A stretch of 64,000 nucleotides of DNA, from assembly GCF_019635455.1 (NCBI RefSeq), contig NZ_JAHBZJ010000003.1:248001-312000 (forward strand). The letters run 5' to 3'. The position numbers and the translations under genes were made by a program. Source of the stretch: Sphingomonas sp. GTDB lineage: Bacteria; Pseudomonadota; Alphaproteobacteria; Sphingomonadales; Sphingomonadaceae. Shown one piece after another: positions 53,378 through 61,291 of the stretch (position 1 is the stretch's first letter; the number at the start of each line of letters is the position of its first letter). The notes below the pieces were generated by a model. That model did no database searches and was not told the DNA's origin. It was given only the letters and a program-made list of their open reading frames with translations.

Positions 53378-54243
53378 CCCGCCTGTGGCACCGCGCGGCG
53401 GCGCTGCTCGCCATCCTGCTCGCACTGCCTGCGCTGGCGCAGAACCGCGCGACGCCGCTCGCGGTGATGACGTACAACATCCGGCTCGATCTCGCATCGG
53501 ACGGACCCGACGCCTGGCCGCACCGGCGCAAGGCGCTGACCAGCCTCGTCGCCTATTACGCGCCCGACATCATCGGGATGCAGGAGGTGCTGAAACGTCA
53601 GAAGGACGCGATCGAGGCGGACCTGCCCGGCTATCGCTTCGTCGGGGCCGGGCGCGATGACGGCCGGGAGGGCGGCGAATATTCGCCGGTCGGCTATCGG
53701 GCGGACCGGTTCACCCTGCTCGCCTCCGGCACCTTCTGGCTGTCCCCCACCCCCGATCGTCCGGGCAAGGGATGGGACGCGGCCTATCCGCGCATCGCCA
53801 GCTGGGCGCAGCTGCGCGATCGCCGCACCGGGCGCGCCGTGCTGGCGGTGAACACCCATCTCGATCATATCGGCCCGATCGCGCAGCTGGAGGGCGCGCG
53901 GCTGATCCGCAGCTGGATCGCGACCCACCGCAGAGCGGGGGAGCCGGTCGTCCTGACCGGAGACTTCAACAGCCCGATCGGCAGCCCGCCCTATGCGGCG
54001 GTGGGCGAGAGCGGCATGCTGCGCGACACCCAGATGCTCAGCCGCACCCCGCATTTCGGCCCGCTCGGCACCTTCAACGCGTTCAAGATCGAACAGGCGC
54101 AGGACAGCCCCATCGACCATATCTTCGTCAGCGACGGCATCACCGTGCTGCGCCACGCGACGCTGACGCAACAGGATGGTGGCCGGTTGCCGTCCGATCA
54201 CTATCCGGTGCTGGCGAGCCTGTGCATCGGCCGGGCCTGCTGA
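53374..54243 (+). CDS. Secreted endonuclease/exonuclease/phosphatase family hydrolase
   Basis: A 289-residue protein with a signal peptide (MTRLWHRAAALLAILLALPA, cut near LAQ). The EEP fold signature is complete: VMTYNIRLD, MQEV with the metal Glu, VNTHLDHIG, TGDFNSP and PSDHYPV with the C-terminal Asp/His pair. EEP members hydrolyse phosphodiesters in DNA, lipids or inositol phosphates. In a glycan operon, cleaving a phosphate-linked substituent is conceivable. Coupled to GH1 by ATGA; GH2 starts 2 nt after its stop. Confidence 0.9.
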   Translation: MTRLWHRAAALLAILLALPALAQNRATPLAVMTYNIRLDLASDGPDAWPHRRKALTSLVAYYAPDIIGMQEVLKRQKDAIEADLPGYRFVGAGRDDGREGGEYSPVGYRADRFTLLASGTFWLSPTPDRPGKGWDAAYPRIASWAQLRDRRTGRAVLAVNTHLDHIGPIAQLEGARLIRSWIATHRRAGEPVVLTGDFNSPIGSPPYAAVGESGMLRDTQMLSRTPHFGPLGTFNAFKIEQAQDSPIDHIFVSDGITVLRHATLTQQDGGRLPSDHYPVLASLCIGRAC

Positions 54244-54245
54244 CG

Positions 54246-56396
54246 ATGTGGCGGCTGGCGGCGCTGGCGTGGGCGGCCTTGCTCGCTGCCTGCGCGCCGC
54301 TGCAAGCCGGGCCGCGATCGGCGGCGGCCGCCGGACGGACGATCACCGATCTCGCTTCGGGATGGCAGTTCCGGTTCGACGATGCGCTGTCCCCCGAAAC
54401 CGCCGGCCCCTCCACCGCGTCGTGGGACCCGGTTACCCTGCCGCATAGCTGGAACCGGCTGGGCGAATATCGCATCGGCCGCACCACCGCGACCGACAAT
54501 CGTCAGGGCAAGGGGTGGTATCGACGGTCCATCGACGGACGCACCCTGCCGCGCGGAAAACGGCATGTCATCGAGTTCGAGGGCGTCGGCAATATCGCCG
54601 ATCTGTGGGTGAACGGTCGCCATGCCGGCCATCATGCCGGCGCCTTTTCCCGCTTTCGGTTCGATATCACCGACCTGCTCGACCCCGATCGCACGAACCT
54701 TATCCTGCTGCGCGCGGACAACAGCGCGCCGGCCCCCGACAGCACGACCAGGAACGTCATCCCGCTGCTGGGCGACTTCTTCATCCATGGCGGAATCTAT
54801 CGCCCCGCCCGGCTGATCCATGTGCCGGCCAGCCATATTGCGCTCGACGACTTCGGCGGGCCGGGCGTTTATGCCGACAGCCATGTCGATGGCGATGGCA
54901 CGGGCCGGATTTCATCGCGCGTGATGCTCACCGGTGCCGCATCCGGGCAACACATGGTCGCGCTGCTCCACGATGCGGCGGGACGGATCGTGGCCCGATC
55001 GGCGCAAGCGGTGGCCCCGGGCGAGCGACAGGTGGCGCTGAGCCTCGCGCTGCCGGCCGCGCGGCGCTGGAACGGGCGCGCGGACCCCTATCTCTACCGG
55101 CTCGAAACCCGGCTGGTCACAGGCGGAAGGACACTCGATTCGGTCACCGTGCCGATCGGCTTTCGCGACGTGCGCATCGATGCGGCGACCGGCTTCTGGC
55201 TCAACGGGCGGCATGTCGCGCTGCACGGCGTATCGCGCCATCAGGACGATCTGGGCAAGGGCTGGGCCTTGTCGCCGGCGGATCACGCGCGCGACATGGC
55301 CTTGATCGCGGAAATGGGCGCGAACACCGTGCGCTTCGCCCATTATCAGCACGCCGAAGACTGGTTCGACCTTGCCGACCGTTATGGCATGGTCGTCTGG
55401 GCCGAGGCGCCGCTGGTCAACAAGATCGCCTTTGGCGATGCGCCGGCATCGCCCGAACTGGTCGCGAACGCGCGGCAGCAGCTGATCGAACTCATTCGCC
55501 AGAACTACAACCACCCCTCGGTCGTCACATGGGGCATCGCGAACGAGATCGATATCGACCTCGCCTTTGGCCGGCTTGGGCCGCGGGCAGATCCCCGGCC
55601 ACTGCTGCGCGAACTCGACGCTCTCGCCCATGCGGAGGATCGCACCCGCCCCACGGTGCTCGCCGATTGTTGTGAGGGGACGCCGGGCGACAAGGTTCCC
55701 TATCTCGCGCCGCTGACCGGTCAGGCGGACCTGATCGGTTATAATCGATATTATGGCTGGTATTACGGGAAGGTCGATGACCTTGGCCCGCATCTCGATG
55801 CCATGCACGCCCGCTATCCCGGCGTGCCGATATCGGTGAGCGAATATGGCGCCGGCGCGGCGCTCAGCCAGCATGTCGAAAATCCCGGGACATGGCGGAT
55901 CAACGCCGGCGGTCGCCCGCATCCCGAGGAGTTTCAGAGCTGGCTTCACGAACGCAGCTGGCCGCAACTGCGTGCGCGACCCTATCTGTGGGCGAGCTGG
56001 ATCTGGAACATGTTCGATTTCTCTTCGCGCGTCCGGCAGGAGGGCGACGCCACCGACATCAACGACAAGGGGCTGGTGACCTTTGACCGCAAGGTAAGGA
56101 AGGACGCGTTTTTCTATTACAAGGCACAGTGGAGCGACACGCCGGTCCTCCACATCAACAGCCGGCGCTGGCGCATCCGAACCGATCCGCTGACGTCGAT
56201 CCGACTCTACAGCAACGCGCCCAGCGTCCACGTCGCCCTGAACGGCAGGTCGCTGGGCAATGTCCCGTGCATCGACCGGGTGTGCGCCGTCGCCCAAATC
56301 CGCCTGGCTGAGGGTGCCAATCGCGTCGAGGCCAGCGCCCGGTTCGGATCACGGATCCTGCGGGACAGGGTCGAGTGGACGTTGCGCCCGCAGTGA
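54246..56396 (+). CDS. GH2-family glycoside hydrolase lipoprotein
   Basis: A 716-residue enzyme. The signal ends in a lipobox LLAAC (Cys16), so it is probably periplasmic, membrane-anchored. It has the GH2 layout: sugar-binding jelly roll (about 40-195), immunoglobulin-like domain (about 200-310), TIM barrel (about 315-600) with acid/base Glu434 in IANEID and nucleophile Glu533 in VSEYG, and a C-terminal beta-domain (about 640-716). GH2 covers beta-galactosidase, beta-mannosidase and beta-glucuronidase; the sequence does not decide. Last gene of the operon, ending 4 nt from the convergent GH144 gene. Confidence 0.92.
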   Translation: MWRLAALAWAALLAACAPLQAGPRSAAAAGRTITDLASGWQFRFDDALSPETAGPSTASWDPVTLPHSWNRLGEYRIGRTTATDNRQGKGWYRRSIDGRTLPRGKRHVIEFEGVGNIADLWVNGRHAGHHAGAFSRFRFDITDLLDPDRTNLILLRADNSAPAPDSTTRNVIPLLGDFFIHGGIYRPARLIHVPASHIALDDFGGPGVYADSHVDGDGTGRISSRVMLTGAASGQHMVALLHDAAGRIVARSAQAVAPGERQVALSLALPAARRWNGRADPYLYRLETRLVTGGRTLDSVTVPIGFRDVRIDAATGFWLNGRHVALHGVSRHQDDLGKGWALSPADHARDMALIAEMGANTVRFAHYQHAEDWFDLADRYGMVVWAEAPLVNKIAFGDAPASPELVANARQQLIELIRQNYNHPSVVTWGIANEIDIDLAFGRLGPRADPRPLLRELDALAHAEDRTRPTVLADCCEGTPGDKVPYLAPLTGQADLIGYNRYYGWYYGKVDDLGPHLDAMHARYPGVPISVSEYGAGAALSQHVENPGTWRINAGGRPHPEEFQSWLHERSWPQLRARPYLWASWIWNMFDFSSRVRQEGDATDINDKGLVTFDRKVRKDAFFYYKAQWSDTPVLHINSRRWRIRTDPLTSIRLYSNAPSVHVALNGRSLGNVPCIDRVCAVAQIRLAEGANRVEASARFGSRILRDRVEWTLRPQ

Positions 56397-56399
56397 CGC

Positions 56400-57899
56400 T
56401 CAGCGCTGCCGGTCGAGCCAGCCGCCCTTGAACCCGATCCGTTTCAGCCCGCGCACGATATGCGGGTTTTTGCGCATCGTCTTCCACACCAGGCCGCTGC
56501 GGTGGTTCTCCATCATCGCCAGGATCGGTCCCTGGTCGATGCCAAGATAGTCGTTCGCGACCCAGCCCGTTTTCTGGCTCACCACCCCGGTCCGGTTGCG
56601 CTCATCAAGAAAGGTGTAGCTGGGGTTGAACGCGTCCTTGAACCCATATCGGGCATAGAGCCATTCGCCATAGGTCGCGCGCATCGCCATCAGCGCGGGA
56701 ATCGTCACTTCGGGGGCAAAGGCGACCGATCCCCCCGCTGCCGTCGGCACGACGGTGCCGTCGTCCACCACGCGCGTCGCGCTGACGCCACGCGCGGAAT
56801 AGCCCATGAATGTGCGCGGAATGCCGTTCACGCTGTATTTGTCCTTGGAATAGCCGGGGCCGTCCGACGCGGTCCAACCCCAGATATCGGCGCTATAGCC
56901 AACCCATTTGTTCGGATTGTCGGCGCCATAGGCACGCTGCGCCAGCGTCGCGCGGCGGCTGTTCTCGAAATAGTCGATCCCCTTCTTCGCCATGAAGGCG
57001 TCGCGGATGCCGCGGAAATCGACCCAGACATGGCTGTATTGATGACCGAACAGCGGCTCGAATTGCAGGAACTCCTGGCCGTAATATCGGCCCCAGTCCC
57101 GTTCGAGATGCGCCGCCCACCCCTTGTCCCACGCGCCCTTGTCCAGCGGGTGCGTGGGTGAGCCGAGCGCCAGGATATAGACCAGCATCCCCTCATTATA
57201 GCCGACCCAGTCATGCGTCCCGAAATCGCCGCCATTGCCACGTTCGGGATACCATCCCATCGCGATCGATTCCGGCCCTCCGCCATTGCCGGAGGGGATG
57301 GCGCTGTTCCGCCGCTGAACGAACGTCCAGTCGACGCGACCGTAGATCTTTTCGGCCAGATCGCGGATTTCCGCCTCGACCGGATCGGCGCGGTCGAAAT
57401 AGCTCTGCGCGAACAGCACCCCGCCCAGCAGCAACGTCGTATCGACCGTCGACAGTTCGGTCTTGCCGTGGCGGGTGCCGTCGGCATTCTTGAGGAAGTG
57501 GTAGAAAAAGCCCTTATATCCGGCCACGCCGGTCGTTTCCGGTCCCTGCGGCGCGTTCCAGTAAAAGCGCAGGCAATCGCGCGTGCGCGCCGCCGCATCG
57601 GCACGGCTGACATAGCCGCGCTCCGCCCCGATCCCATAGGCGGTCAGCGCAAAACCCGTTGCGGCGATGCTGGAGAAGGGGTTGCTGGGCCAGCGATCGG
57701 GGGCAAGGCAGCGCGTGGTATCGGTCGTATCCCAGAAATAGGCGAAGGTCCGCCGGGTCAGATCCTCGGAAAACGCGGCGGCATCGGTGCCAGCGGGTGC
57801 GGCGGGTCCGGCGGCCGGCCCCACATCTCCCCCGGTCATCGTCGAACAGGCAGCAAGCGGCAGCGCCGCGAAGCCGAGCAGGGCGGACCGAAGGGACAT
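56400..57899 (-). CDS. GH144-type glucoamylase-like lipoprotein (candidate endo-beta-1,2-glucanase)
   Basis: A 499-residue exported protein. MSLRSALLGFAALPLAAC is a lipoprotein signal (Cys18). The rest is an alpha/alpha-barrel of the 'Glycoamylase' family (PF10091 from memory), with FAYFWDTT, GFALTAYGIG, GVAGYKGFFYHFL, GTHDWVGYNEGMLVYILALG and FGHQYSHVWVDFRG, segments I associate with this family. Characterised members grouped in GH144 cut beta-1,2-glucans, so that activity is the leading guess. ATG at 57899 after ACAGGAG. It lies 16 nt behind a terminator that follows the TonB receptor. Confidence 0.82.
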   Translation of the reverse strand: MSLRSALLGFAALPLAACSTMTGGDVGPAAGPAAPAGTDAAAFSEDLTRRTFAYFWDTTDTTRCLAPDRWPSNPFSSIAATGFALTAYGIGAERGYVSRADAAARTRDCLRFYWNAPQGPETTGVAGYKGFFYHFLKNADGTRHGKTELSTVDTTLLLGGVLFAQSYFDRADPVEAEIRDLAEKIYGRVDWTFVQRRNSAIPSGNGGGPESIAMGWYPERGNGGDFGTHDWVGYNEGMLVYILALGSPTHPLDKGAWDKGWAAHLERDWGRYYGQEFLQFEPLFGHQYSHVWVDFRGIRDAFMAKKGIDYFENSRRATLAQRAYGADNPNKWVGYSADIWGWTASDGPGYSKDKYSVNGIPRTFMGYSARGVSATRVVDDGTVVPTAAGGSVAFAPEVTIPALMAMRATYGEWLYARYGFKDAFNPSYTFLDERNRTGVVSQKTGWVANDYLGIDQGPILAMMENHRSGLVWKTMRKNPHIVRGLKRIGFKGGWLDRQR

Positions 57900-57915
57900 G
57901 CGATACTCCTGTAAC

Positions 57916-57958
57916 AAAAAAAGGGGCGCGCGGTCAGCAAGCTATGACCGCGCGCCCC
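57916..57958 (-). terminator. Strong terminator/attenuator between the TonB receptor and GH144 genes
   Basis: A perfect 14-bp stem (57923-57936 with 57945-57958), 8-nt loop, and seven Ts on the minus strand (57916-57922). It lies 16 nt after the receptor's stop and its U-tract ends 16 nt before the GH144 start codon, leaving no space for a separate promoter. Confidence 0.9.
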
Positions 57959-57974
57959 GAACTGAACGGTCAGC

Positions 57975-60900
57975 TTAGAACGAGAAGCCGGCCGAGAACT
58001 TGAACGTCCGCATCGGATAGCCACCGACCGAATAACCGCTCAGATCACCGAACGTGCCGTTCTGGCCCGGGTTGATCGTCTTGTTGTTCGAATCGAACAG
58101 CGGGGTCGGATTGGTGTCGTTCGCGTTGGTGTTGTACTGCGTATAGTTACGCTCGTTCAGCACGTTCAGCACATCGACGCGGAACCGCACGCGGGTGTTC
58201 GACGTGATGAACGGCAGCGTGACATATTTGGTCAGCGCCAGGTCGATCTGACGCTGCGCCCACACATCGCCCAGGATGAACGGCTGGCGGTTGTTGCCTT
58301 CCGTCCCGACGACGATGCGCTTGCCATTTCCGTCGTTCGCGAACGCCGTCATGTACGGCGGCGACGACAGGGTGAGCTTGCCCGACAGGGTGAACTCGAA
58401 CGGCAGATCGACGCTGCCCGCCGCGACGAAGCGATGCTTCGGCACGCCCGACGAACGCATGGTCGGATAATCGTCGACCGACGGGAAGTCGAGCGCGAAG
58501 GTCTGGCCAAAGGCGCGGTTTTCGGTCGCCTGGGTATAGGTATAGGTCGCCGTCAGGCTCCACGGCGAGGTCGGCGTGTAGCGCTTGTTCAGCTTGAAAT
58601 AGGCCGTGTCCGCGCTCGTCTCGAGACCATTGGTGCCGATGATGATCGAACCGCGTCCCGGAGGCGCGCTGCCGAACGGCGAGCTCTGATTGCCGGTCGA
58701 CTGGAAGAACTGGCCGTTCGCCAGTCGGTTGCCGAGCAGCAGCGCAAAGCCGTCATGGCTTTCGACATGGCTGTAGCCGACTTCCAGCTCGAGCAGGCTG
58801 CTCACGCGACCGCGCAGACCCAGGCTGAACTGATCCGAATACGGAACCTTCAGATCGTTGGTGAAGAAGCGCAGTTCCGACCCGCCAAGCGCACCGACCG
58901 ACTGGACGAGCTGCGCACGACCCGCTTCGGTGAGATAGATCGGATTCCACACGACGCAGGTCGAGCTGGGCGTGCAGTTGTTGCGGGTATCGCCCGGCAC
59001 CTGGAAATTGAAGGTACGCGTCGAATAGGACCCGACCTGCACTTCCTGTTGCAGGAAATCGAACTGGTTGCGGTCGTACGAACGGCCATAGCCACCGAAC
59101 AGCACCCACTTCGCCGCATCGTCCAGCTCGTAGCTGAAGCCGATACGCGGCTGGAACGCGCCGAGGAACGTCTTCCGCTGCGTACCGTCGGTGAAATAGT
59201 CCGAAATGTTATAGTCGGCGTTGACGAGGTTCGGATAGTTCGCGGCGGAAACGGCGTTCTTCGACGCCTGGGTCGTCACGAAGTTGATGTACGACGGCGT
59301 GCGATCATAGTCCCAGCGGATACCGGCATTGATCGTCAGGCGATCGTTCACTTCCCAATCGTCCTGAACGTACAGGCCGAGCTGGAAGTTCTTCGACACC
59401 ACTTCCGGGCTGCCACCCAGGCCCGAATTGAACCCGAACTGCACCCGATAGGGAACCTGGTCGTTCCACGTCCCGGTCAGGTTCTGCGCGGTCGGATTAT
59501 ACTGGGTGTTATACTCATAGGCGGCGTTGAACAGGTTCTGCTGCAACGTGCGCAGCGTGACCCACTTCGCCTTCACACCGGCCTTGATCGTGTGGCCTTC
59601 ATATTTGGTGTAGGTGAAATCGTCCTGGAGGCCCCAACCCTTCTGGCCCTTGTCCTGATAGTTGGCACCGCCGCCGGTGCGGAAGATCTGCGCGTTGTTG
59701 GCGTCGCGGAAGATCGAGCTGTTCGCGAACACCCGGGGAGTGGGCGACCAGCGCGCATCCTCATAGGTGACCTTGAAATCATTCACCCAATTGTCGGCGG
59801 TATGTTCCCACCGTGCCAGGCCGCGATACTCGTCCACGTTCGAATCGATCGAGTTGCTGCGCAGGTTCGACCCCGAGTTCAGGCCCTCGCCGGTTTCGAT
59901 ACGCACCTTGCCCGACAGTTCGATCAGGTCGGATGTGGTCGGCGAGAAGGTCAGCTTGCCGAAATACAGGTCCTCGTTGAACACGCGGTTGGTCGAACCG
60001 AATTCGCCGAGATAGCTGGTCGGAATATTCTGGGTATTGTTCGTCGTACCCGGCAGGATATCGACCGGAACCTGCTGGCGCTTGCCTTCGTAGCTGACGA
60101 AGAAGTGCAGCAGATCCTTGACGATCGGACCGCCGAGCGAGCCACCGAACTGGAAGTCGCGGGTCTTTGCCTTGCCCGTGGTTCCCATCAGTTCAACCGG
60201 CGTCGCTTCGCGCAGATGCTGGTCGGTATAGTCGATGAAGCCTTCGCCGTGGAAGGTGTTCGTCCCCGACTTGGTCACCGCGGTAATCGCGACCGAGCTG
60301 ACCTGATCGAACTCCGCCTTGTAGTTGGAGCTGATGACGCGATATTCGCCCACCGCCAGCTGCGGGAACGGGTTGCCCTGCGTCGAATCCTGCCCGGTCA
60401 CGCCATTCTTGAGGACGTAATCCTTCTGGCCGACGCCATCGATGAAGATGTTGACCGTGCGGCTGTCCTGCGCACCGCCTTGCAGGCGCGACTGGCCGTT
60501 GGAACCGGTGACGAACTGCACGCCCGGCGCCAGATCGGCGAAGGCGAGGAAGTTGCGGTTGACCTGGGGCAGCTGCTCGATGTCGCGCTGCGTGATGTTC
60601 ACGCCGACTTCGCCGCCTTCCATGGTGCGAATGCGGCTGCCGGTCACGATGATGCCTTCATCCCCGCCGGCGGCGGTCGTCGGGGCGGGCGCCGACAGGT
60701 CGAAGTCGAGAACCGCGTCCTGCGCGACCGACAGGCGGAACTCGTCGGTGCGGCGCACGCCGTTCGGCGTCGTGACTTCCAGGCGATAGGTCCCGGGCGG
60801 CAGCGAGGCGATGTTGTAGGTGCCGTCCGTACCCGCGGTGACGCTGCGCGTCAGGCCGGTATCGACGTTGATCGCGGTCACCTGGCTCACGCCGCCTTCG

Positions 60901-61067
60901 GCGGTGATCTTGCCGCGCAGCGACGCGTTCACCTGCTGCGCATAGGCCGGCGCGCTGAACCCGATGGCGAGTGCGGCGGCGCCGCTGCTCCACGCCAGCG
61001 CGGTGGCGAGCGCACGCGTCCGCGAACGACGGACATTCCTGTTGGTCACTGCATGTGATGACGTCAC
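57975..61067 (-). CDS. TonB-dependent receptor with carboxypeptidase-regulatory N-terminal domain
   Basis: A 1030-residue outer-membrane protein for active import of large carbohydrates. The signal peptide (about 15-43, ending APAYA) is followed by a carboxypeptidase-D-like regulatory beta domain (about 45-125: SLRGKITAEGGVSQVTAINV). The plug domain contains GIIVTGSRIRTMEGG and IFIDGVGQKDYV. The 22-strand barrel ends in FKFSAGFSF with the terminal Phe for outer-membrane insertion. I choose GTG at 61067, because AGGGAGG lies 6 nt upstream; ATG at 61100 lacks one. Divergent from GH3 with the shared operator between them. Confidence 0.93.
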   Translation of the reverse strand: MTSSHAVTNRNVRRSRTRALATALAWSSGAAALAIGFSAPAYAQQVNASLRGKITAEGGVSQVTAINVDTGLTRSVTAGTDGTYNIASLPPGTYRLEVTTPNGVRRTDEFRLSVAQDAVLDFDLSAPAPTTAAGGDEGIIVTGSRIRTMEGGEVGVNITQRDIEQLPQVNRNFLAFADLAPGVQFVTGSNGQSRLQGGAQDSRTVNIFIDGVGQKDYVLKNGVTGQDSTQGNPFPQLAVGEYRVISSNYKAEFDQVSSVAITAVTKSGTNTFHGEGFIDYTDQHLREATPVELMGTTGKAKTRDFQFGGSLGGPIVKDLLHFFVSYEGKRQQVPVDILPGTTNNTQNIPTSYLGEFGSTNRVFNEDLYFGKLTFSPTTSDLIELSGKVRIETGEGLNSGSNLRSNSIDSNVDEYRGLARWEHTADNWVNDFKVTYEDARWSPTPRVFANSSIFRDANNAQIFRTGGGANYQDKGQKGWGLQDDFTYTKYEGHTIKAGVKAKWVTLRTLQQNLFNAAYEYNTQYNPTAQNLTGTWNDQVPYRVQFGFNSGLGGSPEVVSKNFQLGLYVQDDWEVNDRLTINAGIRWDYDRTPSYINFVTTQASKNAVSAANYPNLVNADYNISDYFTDGTQRKTFLGAFQPRIGFSYELDDAAKWVLFGGYGRSYDRNQFDFLQQEVQVGSYSTRTFNFQVPGDTRNNCTPSSTCVVWNPIYLTEAGRAQLVQSVGALGGSELRFFTNDLKVPYSDQFSLGLRGRVSSLLELEVGYSHVESHDGFALLLGNRLANGQFFQSTGNQSSPFGSAPPGRGSIIIGTNGLETSADTAYFKLNKRYTPTSPWSLTATYTYTQATENRAFGQTFALDFPSVDDYPTMRSSGVPKHRFVAAGSVDLPFEFTLSGKLTLSSPPYMTAFANDGNGKRIVVGTEGNNRQPFILGDVWAQRQIDLALTKYVTLPFITSNTRVRFRVDVLNVLNERNYTQYNTNANDTNPTPLFDSNNKTINPGQNGTFGDLSGYSVGGYPMRTFKFSAGFSF

Positions 61068-61155
61068 GGCATCCTCCCTGTTTGCCAAATTTCGTCGCAT
61101 CCGACGGCGAATCGCCGCGAATCGAATGCGCGCCTTTTATCGTTCTTTTTTGATT

Positions 61156-61169
61156 TGTAACCGGTTTCA
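61156..61169. promoter_or_regulatory. LacI-type operator between the TonB receptor and GH3 genes
   Basis: TGTAACCGGTTTCA, matching the operator before GH97 at 13 of 14 positions (G/T at position 12) and nearly palindromic (reverse complement TGAAACCGGTTACA). It is 88 nt before the receptor start and 122 nt before the GH3 start, so it can govern both directions. Confidence 0.78.
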
Positions 61170-61291
61170 TGATCGCTGTATAGAGGTTATGCACCGAGCT
61201 TCGTGACGCGCTCGCGTCAACTGCCCGGCCACTTGCGCTGCGCAACATGCGCGCCGCAGCCAGAACAGAATCGATTTAGGGAAGGACCGAT

